64,000 nt of DNA from Chelativorans petroleitrophicus (lineage in GTDB: Bacteria > Pseudomonadota > Alphaproteobacteria > Rhizobiales > Rhizobiaceae): assembly GCF_025398195.1 (NCBI RefSeq), contig NZ_JAODNV010000007.1, positions 62,001-126,000 of the forward strand. Reading direction: 5' to 3'. The position numbers and the translations under genes are program-made. Numbering within the stretch: the stretch's first letter is position 1; the number at the start of each line of letters is the position of its first letter. Under the pieces are notes generated by a model. That model made no database searches. It was not told the DNA's origin and saw only the letters and a program-made list of their open reading frames with translations. Below are positions 8,927 to 17,743 of this stretch, one piece after another.

Positions 8927-9823
8927 TCAGAAGGCCGGCGGCTCGCGTCCGGCGGCACGGCACGCCGAGGCGAGTGTGTTAGCCATCAGCATGGCGATCG
9001 TCATCGGTCCGACCCCGCCGGGAACGGGCGTGATCGCACCGGCAATCTGTTTTGCTTCGTCGAAAGCGACATCACCGACCAGCCGCGTCTTCCCCTCGCC
9101 CTTCTCGGGAGCGGGAATGCGGTTGATGCCCACGTCGATGACGGTGGCGCCCGGCTTGATCCAGTCGCCCTTCACCATCTCGGGCCGCCCGACGGCGGCC
9201 ACCAGAATGTCCGCGCTGCGGCACACCGCGGGCAGATCCGCCGTGCGGCTGTGCGCTATGGTGACGGTGGCGTTTGCCGCAAGCAGCAGGTTGGCCATGG
9301 GCTTGCCGACAATGTTGGAGCGCCCGATGACGACGGCCGAAAGACCGGAGAGATCCTTCCCGCGCACCCCTTGAATAAGCAGCATGGAGCCGGCCGGCGT
9401 GCAAGGCACGAACCCGTCGCCGATGGCGCCCGTGCCGAGCTTGCCGACATTCAGGTAGTGGAAGCCGTCGACATCCTTCTCCGGCGCGATCGTCTGAATG
9501 ATGCGGCCGGAATTGATATGGGCGGGCAGCGGAAGCTGCACAAGAATTCCGTGGATCGCCGGATTGCGGTTCAGTTCCTCCACCAGCGCCACCAGTTCCT
9601 CCTCGGTGGTCGCCTCCGGCAGCGAGTGCTGAACGGAGTGAAAGCCGCAGGCCTCGGCCTTCCGGGATTTGGAAGCGACATAGACCTGACTGGCCGGATC
9701 CTCGCCGACGATGATCACCGCAAGCCCCGGCACGGTACCGGATGCCGCGAGTTCAGCAGCATGTCGTGTCACCTCGTCTACGATCCGGGCCGCAACCGCC
9801 TTGCCGTCGATAATCTCTGCCAT
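8927..9823 (-). CDS. folD: Bifunctional methylene-THF dehydrogenase/methenyl-THF cyclohydrolase
   Basis: Interconverts 5,10-methylene-, methenyl- and 10-formyl-tetrahydrofolate in the cytoplasm, using NADP+. The 298 residues match the family. The catalytic [10 protein letters not shown] motif lies near residue 54, QLPLPAHI near 100 and the NADP-binding [11 protein letters not shown] near 165. The start was placed at ATG 9823, which has a strong GAGGAG ribosome site, and not at an upstream in-frame ATG at 9892 that would add 23 unconserved-looking residues. The GlxA-type regulator follows 17 bases downstream. Confidence 0.97.
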   Translation of the reverse strand: MAEIIDGKAVAARIVDEVTRHAAELAASGTVPGLAVIIVGEDPASQVYVASKSRKAEACGFHSVQHSLPEATTEEELVALVEELNRNPAIHGILVQLPLPAHINSGRIIQTIAPEKDVDGFHYLNVGKLGTGAIGDGFVPCTPAGSMLLIQGVRGKDLSGLSAVVIGRSNIVGKPMANLLLAANATVTIAHSRTADLPAVCRSADILVAAVGRPEMVKGDWIKPGATVIDVGINRIPAPEKGEGKTRLVGDVAFDEAKQIAGAITPVPGGVGPMTIAMLMANTLASACRAAGREPPAF

Positions 9824-9925
9824 GATTCTCCTCGCCGTCGCCGTTGCGCTTTCTCGCTTATGCGGCAAACAGTCCGCGCGCAATGCCAGCATTGCGCCGC
9901 CTTTTGACGCAATCGCGCGAAGAGC

Positions 9926-12076
9926 TCAAGCGCGGCGAAGGGCGCGCCGTTCAGCCAGCGCATCGACCTCGCGGCGAAGAGCGCGCAGCTCGTCGCGCAA
10001 GTCTTCGATCGTCAGAGGCTCCGGAGCGTCGCAGGAATCGTCAATTTCGTTGGGCGTCACTGCTTCCTGCCACGTGGGCGGATAAGAGGTAGCCGCCGGG
10101 TAATACTGTGCATCCCCGCGCAGACGCGGGGGCTCGTCCGCGTCTCTTCTCCATGAGGCTACCGGATGAATGCCCGGACCAACCCTGTCCTGCATATAGG
10201 AGACATCCGCGAGATGCGGCACGTTTGCACGGTTGCGGTCCTGCGAGCGCTGCCCGCCTCCCGGGCCGTCATCCGGCGGCGGGTCGAATCCCTCATTGGC
10301 AGTAAGTATCTTGTCCTCCGGGCGGCGGCGCGCACTTTGGGCAGCACGGACCTGGCGGGGCGCGGTACGATCCGCTTCCATGTTCTCGCGTAGGCTCTCC
10401 CACGCGCCACGGCCCGCACCCAGGGCAATGCCCGCCAGGAAACCGAGCAGCGTTCCGGCGATCGCTATGGTGCTGCGCCCGGGCCCCATGGGCAGGAGCG
10501 GCGGATAGGCCTGCGAGATGACGTTCACATTTGCCGTGTTGAGGCTGCCCTGCTGACCCGTCTCGCGGGCGCGCAGCAGGAAAGATTCGTAGACGGCGCG
10601 CCGTGCCGCCGCCTCCCGCTCCAGCTCGCGCAGGCGCACATGCTCGCTCGCCCGGCTGCCCTTCTGCGCCTTGAGTTCGGCCAGACGGGCTGCCAGTTCC
10701 TGCTCCAGCTGGACGGCGCGCCTCAGTTCGACCTGGATCGAGGCGACCACGCGGCGCAACTCCGCCGCAATCGCTTCACGCGCACCGGTAAGCTCCGCCT
10801 GTATTGCCAGATTGTCCGGATGCCGTGGCCCGAGGCGCACGGCCATCCGGTCTGCCTCCTGCTGAAGGGCAGCGTAGCGGGACAGAAGTTCCGTCATCAC
10901 CGGCGAGGATATCTGCTCGGGCAGAGCACCTCCAAGGACGCCTTCCAGGTCCAGGTCCTTAGCGGAGTTTGCATGGGCGGTAAGCTCCGCCGTGCGGGCG
11001 CGCGCGACGGCGAGCTGCTCGTTCAGCCGGATAATTTCGTCGTCGGCGATGAACCTGCCCTGCGCCTCCACAAGATCGTTCTCGGCCTTGTAATCGGCTA
11101 CGGCCTTTTCCGCCGCCTCGACCGCCGCCCGCAGCTCGTCGAGCTGCGAAGTCAGCTCGGCATTGGCGCGGTTCGCGGTCTGCTGGTGAAGCTGACTCGC
11201 CTGCTCCAGATACACCTCGGCCGTAGTGTTTGCCACGAGCGCCGACTTCTCCGGATCCCGCGTAGCAGCGCCGATATGAATTATGAACGTGCGGTCTCCG
11301 CGCGCGACGTGCAGTTTTTCCGCCAGGTTTTCGATGGTGATCGCCCGCCGCGCGTCGATGCCACCGGTGCTGGCGCCAACAGAAAGGAGCGCACGAGGGT
11401 TGAGCAGCAGGCCGAGGAATCCGCCGCCTTCGCCGTTGAACTCCGGGTCCTCGGTCAAATTGAGCCGTTCTGCCACCTTTCCCAGAACCGTGCTGGACAT
11501 GATGATGGCCACCTGGTTCTCGATGAGCGCCAGCGTGGCGTCGGAAGGAAGGCTGCCGCTGGTCAGGTCCCGCTCGGCAAGCTGCAGATTGCGAGGATCG
11601 AACAGAATCTCGGCCGCCGCATAGTATTCGCGCGGCGTGGCGAGCGCGACCAGAACGCCGGCGACCGCACCCAGCACCGTGGCAGCAAAAATCAGGCGCT
11701 TCGAGCGCGCGATGCCGGAAAAGACGCTGAACGGATTGATCAAGGGGCGCCAGTAAAGCGGCTCCCCGGGGGCGTAGGCCCCGGCGGGCGGTACTTCCGC
11801 CTGCTCCGGGATCACCGGTTCCGGCAGCTCTTCGCTGGGACCCTCGCCGCGGGTGGGCGCATGATGCTGCGCCTCCACCGCCTCGGCCTTTGCTCGAACG
11901 AAACGCTGCTTCAAGCGGTCAAACAGGGATCGCAGATTGCTTCCCCCGCGTGGGGCGGTAAAGGCCGGCTCGAGCGAGGCGCCAGATGCAGAGAGGTGCT
12001 GTGCGGCTGCATCCCACCTGCCCGCCAGAGACAGGAGGGACTGGTTCTCCCAGTTGTTCCGGGAAGGATCGAACAT
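9926..12076 (-). CDS. Wzz/ExoP-like polysaccharide co-polymerase without kinase domain
   Basis: A 716-residue inner-membrane protein of the GumC/ExoP type that would set polysaccharide chain length and help export. Two membrane segments (about residues 128-147 and 535-555) bracket a periplasmic region with long coiled coils (about 290-500). Before the second membrane segment is the conserved proline-rich stretch AYPPLLPMGPGRS. Two features are unusual. A 125-residue cytoplasmic extension precedes the first membrane segment. After the second, a 160-residue, charged, Pro/Gly-rich tail ends in a short coiled coil in place of the Walker-motif tyrosine kinase of ExoP. I see no Walker A motif or Tyr-rich C-terminus. 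ATG 12076 is preferred over GTG 12088. Confidence 0.85.
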   Translation of the reverse strand: MFDPSRNNWENQSLLSLAGRWDAAAQHLSASGASLEPAFTAPRGGSNLRSLFDRLKQRFVRAKAEAVEAQHHAPTRGEGPSEELPEPVIPEQAEVPPAGAYAPGEPLYWRPLINPFSVFSGIARSKRLIFAATVLGAVAGVLVALATPREYYAAAEILFDPRNLQLAERDLTSGSLPSDATLALIENQVAIIMSSTVLGKVAERLNLTEDPEFNGEGGGFLGLLLNPRALLSVGASTGGIDARRAITIENLAEKLHVARGDRTFIIHIGAATRDPEKSALVANTTAEVYLEQASQLHQQTANRANAELTSQLDELRAAVEAAEKAVADYKAENDLVEAQGRFIADDEIIRLNEQLAVARARTAELTAHANSAKDLDLEGVLGGALPEQISSPVMTELLSRYAALQQEADRMAVRLGPRHPDNLAIQAELTGAREAIAAELRRVVASIQVELRRAVQLEQELAARLAELKAQKGSRASEHVRLRELEREAAARRAVYESFLLRARETGQQGSLNTANVNVISQAYPPLLPMGPGRSTIAIAGTLLGFLAGIALGAGRGAWESLRENMEADRTAPRQVRAAQSARRRPEDKILTANEGFDPPPDDGPGGGQRSQDRNRANVPHLADVSYMQDRVGPGIHPVASWRRDADEPPRLRGDAQYYPAATSYPPTWQEAVTPNEIDDSCDAPEPLTIEDLRDELRALRREVDALAERRALRRA

Positions 12077-12183
12077 TAAAGCCGCCACCCATTACACGCT
12101 GCGCGATGGTGGTCGCGCGATTAAACCAAGCTAAACAGATAAGGGTAACAAAGGGTTAATGACGCCCAGCGCGCATCGGCTCA

Positions 12184-13518
12184 TTGCGCCAATACGGCCG
12201 AAAACGGGGACTTAAGCTTTTTCTGCTAAGCCTCCAAAAGGAAGACTGCAGGGGGCCTACCATATCGATCGCAGGCTTGATTTCGGCGCGTCGGCAGGTG
12301 CTGCGCGACTATCTCTCGGTGATCAGCGGATCGGCCGGGCGGCTTGTCTTTTCGCTCGCCTATTTCGTCATCCTCGCCAACGCGCTCAGCATCTCCGAGT
12401 TCGGCCTGTTTGCTACCGCATCGGCCGCGGGCGTCGTGCTCTCGCGGATACTCGCCTTCGGCTTCATTGCCCCGCTCTACCGCATCGCCACGGTCAAGCC
12501 GCACCTCATCGGCGCCTATACGGCGGGCTTCCTCTCGATGAGCGCGGTCTCCCTGCCCCTGCTAGCGCTTGCGAGCTCCGCCGTCTATTTCCTCTTCTTC
12601 AACGCCGACATGCCGCCTGCCGCCTTTGCGATGGTGGTTGGGGCGGAAGCGCTTCTATGGCGGCCCACGGAAGCGGTCATCATCGTCAACAATGGGCTCA
12701 AACGTTTCGGCCGTGGCGCGTTTCTCACCATTTTCGGTACGGCGATCCGGGCCCTTGCGGCCGCCATATTCGTGCTTTCCGCCACGCGCGACCTCTGGAG
12801 CTGGACGCTGTTCTATGCCGCCGCGAATGCTCTTTCGCTCGCGGTGGGAATTCTGTTCTTCTATCCGCGCCAGAAGCTCAGGCTCAAACCTGTGCTCTAT
12901 TGGCGCCGGCTGGCTGACTCGATCTATGTCGCCTGCGCGGAGGTAGTCTTCTACCTGCAGTCGGAGCTCGATAAGCTTCTGGTTCTGGCCCTCGCGGGCC
13001 CGTATCTTGCGGGCATCTATGCGATCATCATGCGTCTCGTGGATCTGACCGCGATCCCGATCCGCACATTCTCAGTCCTTCTTGTGCAGAAGATGATGCG
13101 CGCGCCAGACATTCTGGCTCGTCTCAGCCTTCGCTTCGGCATCGAGGCGGGCGTCTTCATCGTATCGACGCTCGCCATGCTGGCGCTTGCGCTTCTCCTT
13201 CATTTCTTGCCGGAGATCCTGGGCAGCAACGTTGCCGAGGCCGCACCGCTGGTTCTGCTGGCGCTTCTGGTGCCTGGCTTCCGCAACCTTATGGAATATC
13301 AGGCGGAGCTTCTGTTCGCGCGCGGACAAACGCTGCTTCGCGCCGTCAATCTCGTTCTCCTTGCCGGGGTCAAGGCGGCGCTACTTGCCCTTATCCTGAG
13401 AGATGCCCCGTCGGCGGACGAGATCGTACGCGCGCTCAATTGGGTCTTTGCAGCCCTTTATCTCGCTTCGCTGCTGCTCACCTATTACGCGCTCAGGCGG
13501 CCGGCTAATCGCGTCTAG
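12184..13518 (+). CDS. Polysaccharide flippase-like membrane protein (Wzx/MOP type)
   Basis: A protein of up to 444 residues made of about twelve hydrophobic segments, consistent with the MOP/Wzx family that flips undecaprenyl-linked repeat units across the inner membrane. The hallmark N-terminal region GSAGRLVFSLAYFVILANAL and the FGLFATASAA block resemble Wzx proteins. The start is uncertain. No ATG is suitably placed, TTG 12184 opens the frame and TTG 12277 is another choice; the first conserved residues fall near 12300. It lies divergent from the Wzz-like gene, in the middle of the polysaccharide locus. Confidence 0.8.
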   Translation: MRQYGRKRGLKLFLLSLQKEDCRGPTISIAGLISARRQVLRDYLSVISGSAGRLVFSLAYFVILANALSISEFGLFATASAAGVVLSRILAFGFIAPLYRIATVKPHLIGAYTAGFLSMSAVSLPLLALASSAVYFLFFNADMPPAAFAMVVGAEALLWRPTEAVIIVNNGLKRFGRGAFLTIFGTAIRALAAAIFVLSATRDLWSWTLFYAAANALSLAVGILFFYPRQKLRLKPVLYWRRLADSIYVACAEVVFYLQSELDKLLVLALAGPYLAGIYAIIMRLVDLTAIPIRTFSVLLVQKMMRAPDILARLSLRFGIEAGVFIVSTLAMLALALLLHFLPEILGSNVAEAAPLVLLALLVPGFRNLMEYQAELLFARGQTLLRAVNLVLLAGVKAALLALILRDAPSADEIVRALNWVFAALYLASLLLTYYALRRPANRV

Positions 13519-13521
13519 CGG

Positions 13522-15522
13522 CTATTGGCGCTCGTGCAGCCGCAACGCCTCATCGAGCGCAATGCGGAACCGCTCACGCCGCTCTCGCCGCCAGTTGTCA
13601 ATGGCGGCTTCACCCGCGTTCCGCGCTTCCAGCAAGGCATCCGCAAAGGCCTGCGGGCTGTCGGCCACCCTCACCCGCTCGGGCAGCCCATCGATGCCAC
13701 GCAGCGCAAAACCCGTTGCCACCACCGGACGTCCGACAGCGATCGCGTCGAGCGTCTTGATCTGAAGGCCTTCGCCCGCAATGGACGGAACGGCGATGAC
13801 GCGCGCAGCGGCAAGGAAGGCCGCGGCATCCGGCACGCGACCCAGGACCTCGACATTCGCGAAACGGCCCCGGAGATCGTCCGCACCCGCGCCGCCGATC
13901 TGTATGTGAAGCCCCGGCACAAGCGGAACAACCCGCTCCAGAAACCAGTCGAGGCCAGCTCGGTTGGGGCCCCAGCTCCATGTACCGAGAAGCGCTACGT
14001 CGCATTCCGGCGGAAGTAGGCGGAAGTCCTCAGGCAGCGGCATGGGCGGAACCGGCAATATGGAAACCGAGCGAGCACCCATCTCCCGGAACGCAGCAGC
14101 GTGAGCCTCCGTCAACGTCCACACGCTTTTTGCAGCGCGGGCGAGCCGGGCGTCCATCTCTCCCATAAGCCGCGCCTCGCGGGCATAGATGATGCGCCGC
14201 AGGACGCCGCCTTCCTTCGCCTGTCCGGCGTAAAGCTGCCCCTCGCAATTATGGGAGACGTGGATGAGATGATGGCCGCGAAGGTGCGGCAGCAGCCAGC
14301 CCATCTGCGAGTGATCGAGGATAATTCTGTTCCATGCCTGCTCTGCGAGCGCATCCTTCAGCGCAGCAGTGTAGGCGCGTCCGGCATATTTCTGGATCGA
14401 GTAGGCATTCCGGCCGATGAATGCCCGTGCGAGCCAGCGCGCGGCATCGAGCGGAGCGTCGCGCGTTTCGATCGGGCGGTGCTCCACCAGAACCTCACCC
14501 TCGTGCCCGGCATAGCCCGGGCGCGCATAGCCTAACACGCGCACCTCATGGCCAAGATCCCGCAGGGCGTCGGCGATGTGGGCGCTGACGATCTCGCCGC
14601 CCGTGCGCCGCTCCGAGGGCAGAACCGTCGTGAGGAAAAGGATCGCAAGCCTGCCCATCCCCTTTTCTTCCGCGGAAACGGAAAAATCGGCAACTGTCGG
14701 CAAGGAACCATAATGCCCACTGCTTTCTCCCCGAGCGTCCCGTAGAAGCAGATCATCCGCGATGGCCAGCAGGAACGCCCAGGAGTCGACAAAGTAGCGG
14801 CGGAACAAGCGGCGCGGCTCGCACAGGAAGCGCCAGATCCATTCCGCCCCGATGCTTTGCATGAATTGCGGCGCGCGGCGGGCGGTTCCGGCCCAGAAAT
14901 TAGCGGCCGCACCCAATGCCATGGCAAAGCAGGGGCCGATCGCCTCACGATGGCGGTCAAGCCAGAGTTCGGATTTCGGCGCGCCGACGCAGAAGAACAG
15001 ATGCGTGGTTCCGCATGAGGCGATTCTCCCCGCCAGCGCGGAGGAATAGGCTTCATCGGTCTCGAATCCGAAGGGCGGCACGGCGACGGGCACATCTGGG
15101 AAGCCGCGCTCGGCGAGCCGCGCTTCGATCCTGGCCGCGGTCTCGGTATCGCTCACCACAAAAAACGGCCGATGCCGTGCCGCATCGAGCCGCGCCATCA
15201 GGGCCGGAAGCAGGTCGGCCCCGGTCACGCGCTCTTCAAGCGGCACCCCACGCAGGCGCGCATAGAGATAAACCGGCATTCCGTCTGCCGTCACAAACGC
15301 CGCGCGCTCATACGCGGCGCGAAAAGCCGCGTTGCCACGCATCTTCACGATATGGTCGAGATTGGCCGTGAAAAGGAGCTGCGCCCACTGCCCATGCGGC
15401 GAGGCGTTCGCCAGATAGTCGGCGAGGGATTGGGTCCCGGCGGTGGAAAAGCGCATGCCGAATACTGCGCGAGAGACCCGCGCCACGCGCCGCCATTCCT
15501 CCTGATAGCCTGTCGCCCCCAT
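13522..15522 (-). CDS. Fused WecG/TagA-type and GT-B glycosyltransferase
   Basis: A 666-residue protein holding two glycosyltransferases. Residues about 20-265 are a WecG/TagA/CpsF (GT26) domain. It shows FVTADGMPVYLYARL, ERVTGADLLPALM and the C-terminal GAPKSELWLDRHR signature. Residues about 290-666 are a GT-B (family 4-like) transferase beginning LAILFLTTVLPSERRTGGE, with the late block AVPSIAGEGLQIKTLDAIAVGRPVVA. GT26 enzymes add the second sugar to an undecaprenyl-diphosphate-linked sugar, and the GT4-like half could add the next. An ATG at 14658, right at the domain junction with AAGGGG before it, might allow separate translation of the second half. The gene converges with the flippase, three bases apart. 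Confidence 0.87.
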   Translation of the reverse strand: MGATGYQEEWRRVARVSRAVFGMRFSTAGTQSLADYLANASPHGQWAQLLFTANLDHIVKMRGNAAFRAAYERAAFVTADGMPVYLYARLRGVPLEERVTGADLLPALMARLDAARHRPFFVVSDTETAARIEARLAERGFPDVPVAVPPFGFETDEAYSSALAGRIASCGTTHLFFCVGAPKSELWLDRHREAIGPCFAMALGAAANFWAGTARRAPQFMQSIGAEWIWRFLCEPRRLFRRYFVDSWAFLLAIADDLLLRDARGESSGHYGSLPTVADFSVSAEEKGMGRLAILFLTTVLPSERRTGGEIVSAHIADALRDLGHEVRVLGYARPGYAGHEGEVLVEHRPIETRDAPLDAARWLARAFIGRNAYSIQKYAGRAYTAALKDALAEQAWNRIILDHSQMGWLLPHLRGHHLIHVSHNCEGQLYAGQAKEGGVLRRIIYAREARLMGEMDARLARAAKSVWTLTEAHAAAFREMGARSVSILPVPPMPLPEDFRLLPPECDVALLGTWSWGPNRAGLDWFLERVVPLVPGLHIQIGGAGADDLRGRFANVEVLGRVPDAAAFLAAARVIAVPSIAGEGLQIKTLDAIAVGRPVVATGFALRGIDGLPERVRVADSPQAFADALLEARNAGEAAIDNWRRERRERFRIALDEALRLHERQ

Positions 15523-15532
15523 CCGCCACCCT

Positions 15533-16450
15533 CTAGGTGATCAGCCGGCGGAGCATATCGAGATCCGTCCCGGTGAAGGACTGGACTCCGACGGCCACCT
15601 GTTCCGGTCTCATGGAGCCGATCAGCCGGCGCAATCCTTCCTCGTCCAGGCTCGGCCCCCACCAGTAGGTGAGAGCAAGCGGCACATCGGCGTGGAAATG
15701 GCCGTCGCCCGAAAGCACCTCATCCACATAGCGGCCATAGAGAATGCATTCGGAAAAATGCCGCCTGGCGGCGACGGCCTCCACCCAATGGCGACCATGA
15801 ACGTTCTCGATATGCTGGACCATGGCGAGGACCGTATCCCGGCGCCAGTGGACCAAGTTCGAGATGTAGTCGTGCAGCTCGGTCGCTTTCTCCGGAAGGC
15901 CAAGCGTAAAGCCGGCATTTGCGTGCCAGTCCACGTGCCCTGCCCCGTCCTCGATCGGCAGCCCGCCATCCTGCCGGTAGAACCTCAACGCCCCGTCCCG
16001 CCAGAGGCAGGAAAGATCGAAAGGCTTGAGAAAAAACACGTCCGAATCGCAATAAAGCAGTGCCGCCTCGGGCACCTTGCTGGCAAGCGCAATGCGGCGA
16101 AGCTGCTGCACATGCCACCCACGCAACGGCGGCGTGCGCGTGCTGAGCCATATATGGCGGCGGAAAAGGCTGGTCGGGTCGCGCAGGCTGTGCAACCAGG
16201 AAGGCAGGAGATCGCGCTCGTCGATGACCACCCGGTTGCGGCTTTCAAGCTTGCGGAACTGGGCGGTATCGAAGCCCGCCACCAGCAGATAGTGCGTCTG
16301 AAAACCGGTCACGAAGCGGTCCACGCTTTCGCAGAGCAGCCGGCAGCGCTCGAAATCGGTGGAATAGCTGGCTGTGACCAGAGCGGCGCCGTTCAGCGGC
16401 GTCACGGATCCGGCCGTGCTTAACTCCTGCATTCCCGCCCGCGCAGTCAT
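15533..16450 (-). CDS. DUF6492-type protein, probable glycosyltransferase-like
   Basis: A 305-residue protein matching what I know as the DUF6492 family from polysaccharide loci. It has ALVTASYSTDFERC near the start, a DSD motif (LLYCDSDVFFLKPFD) as in metal-dependent GT-A transferases, and late ECILYGRYVDEVL and WWGPSLDEEGL blocks. A sugar transferase acting on the same polysaccharide as its neighbours is likely but unproven. The start is not well defined. ATG 16450 is used; ATG 16432 and TTG 16477 are alternatives and none has a strong ribosome site. It lies ten bases upstream of the fused glycosyltransferase on the same strand, so the two form an operon. Confidence 0.72.
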   Translation of the reverse strand: MTARAGMQELSTAGSVTPLNGAALVTASYSTDFERCRLLCESVDRFVTGFQTHYLLVAGFDTAQFRKLESRNRVVIDERDLLPSWLHSLRDPTSLFRRHIWLSTRTPPLRGWHVQQLRRIALASKVPEAALLYCDSDVFFLKPFDLSCLWRDGALRFYRQDGGLPIEDGAGHVDWHANAGFTLGLPEKATELHDYISNLVHWRRDTVLAMVQHIENVHGRHWVEAVAARRHFSECILYGRYVDEVLSGDGHFHADVPLALTYWWGPSLDEEGLRRLIGSMRPEQVAVGVQSFTGTDLDMLRRLIT

Positions 16451-16813
16451 GGCAAGATCGTCCCATTCAACTGGCAAAAGGCGAATGGTGCGCCGGGTCC
16501 GGCGCTCCGCATTTCACGGCTGGTTCCAGCCTCCTGCTGGGGGTCGATTGAAGTTGCAAACGGCGGACGCATTCTGCCTTCCTGTTGCGCCCTCATATCA
16601 GGCTCCTCCTGAAGTCTTGATTAAGACCGCCGCTGACAACACGCACTGCAAGAAAAATCACGCTTTCATGCGGAAGGTGTTTAACGGAAGCTTAATCGGG
16701 AGCCGTTCTCATGGGAGCGTTTCTGACCATTGGCGGGGCAGGCCTTGAAACCGTACGCCGGGACGAACGCCGTCTCCATCTTCGCGCGCACGCCTCAGCT
16801 TGCGGCGGACGGG
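16451..16813. other. Divergent intergenic region of the polysaccharide locus
   Basis: This 363-base stretch separates the minus-strand DUF6492 gene from the plus-strand GT2 gene and should hold promoters for both. The part at about 16600-16700 is AT-rich compared with the surroundings. It includes a 5-bp inverted repeat, GTCTTGATTAAGAC (16614-16627), that could be a regulator site. I see no RNA gene in it. If GT2 starts at the TTG at 16730, the gap is 279 bases. Confidence 0.5.
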
Positions 16814-17743
16814 ATGGAGTGCGTGGTGACCGTGCCAACCTTCAGGCGGCCTGAGCACCTTTTAAAGACGCTTCGATCCATCGCCGCCCAGGAGACGGAT
16901 AGACGTTTTGCCGTCATTGTCGTCGAGAACGAGGCCGAAGAGCGCCAGGGGGCGCAAGCGGCAGCCCCCCTGTTCCTGAGCGGTGAAATCTCCGGCCTCG
17001 TGATCGTTGCTCACGAACGCGGCAACTGCTCAGCCTACAATGCGGGCTGGCAAACGGCTCTGGAGGCCTTTCCCTGCTTCTGTTCCCTGCTGGTCGTGGA
17101 CGACGACGAGACCGTCACCGCAGGCTGGCTCGAGGTCATGTGCAGGGCGGCCGACGCCTTTGACGCAGACATTGTCGGGGGCCCGGTTCTGCCGCGCTTT
17201 GCCGAAGGGGTACCGGAGCGGCTTAAGGCCCATCCGATCTTCCAGCCGGCCTATGCCAAAAGCGGCGTGGTCCCGGCGCTCTACGGATCAGGCAACCTTC
17301 TCATCCGCCGCCACGTGCTTGAACGGATGGAGAGGCCTTTCATGGACCCCGCCTTCAACTTTCTCGGAGGTGGCGACGCGGATTTTCTAATGCGGGCGGC
17401 GAAGAAAGGCTTCCGGCTCGCCTGGTCCGAGGAGGCCGTCGTCCACGAGACCGTGCCTGCGCGACGGCTCGAGCCCGACTGGATCCGCGCGCGCAGCCTG
17501 CGCAACGGCGTCATCTCGACGCTGGTGGAAAAAAGGCAGAGGGCCGGCGAACGGCTCGGCGCCCTGCGCGTGCTGGTCAAGAGCCTGGCGCTTCTGGCAC
17601 TTTCCCCGCTGCGCGGCGCATGCCGGCTTGTCGCAACTGGCTCGGCCTCCATCGCCATGTACCCCGTCTATATCGGCCTCGGCCGCGTCATGGCGGAATT
17701 CGGCTACACAAATGAGCAATATCGCGAGCCCGAGAAGAACTGA
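16814..17743 (+). CDS. Family 2 glycosyltransferase
   Basis: A 309-residue GT-A fold sugar transferase. It begins with the usual VVTVPTFRRPEHLLKTLRSI and has the nucleotide-sugar-binding LLVVDDDETVTAGWLE motif (DDD, about residue 97). The acceptor-side GGGDADFLMRAAKKGFRLAW block follows, and the C-terminus is hydrophobic (about 255-295) and may touch the membrane. ATG 16814 puts the start a few residues before the conserved strand; TTG 16730 would add 28 residues of low similarity. The end overlaps the start of the next gene by 32 bases, so both belong to one operon that extends or ends the polysaccharide repeat. Confidence 0.85.
   Translation: MECVVTVPTFRRPEHLLKTLRSIAAQETDRRFAVIVVENEAEERQGAQAAAPLFLSGEISGLVIVAHERGNCSAYNAGWQTALEAFPCFCSLLVVDDDETVTAGWLEVMCRAADAFDADIVGGPVLPRFAEGVPERLKAHPIFQPAYAKSGVVPALYGSGNLLIRRHVLERMERPFMDPAFNFLGGGDADFLMRAAKKGFRLAWSEEAVVHETVPARRLEPDWIRARSLRNGVISTLVEKRQRAGERLGALRVLVKSLALLALSPLRGACRLVATGSASIAMYPVYIGLGRVMAEFGYTNEQYREPEKN

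Noticed and set aside
10640-12079. A 479-codon open frame on the plus strand opposite the Wzz-like gene
   Set aside because: Its composition mirrors the opposite-strand coding sequence of a high-GC gene. It has no domain pattern and no suitable ribosome site, and the minus-strand protein is clearly recognisable.
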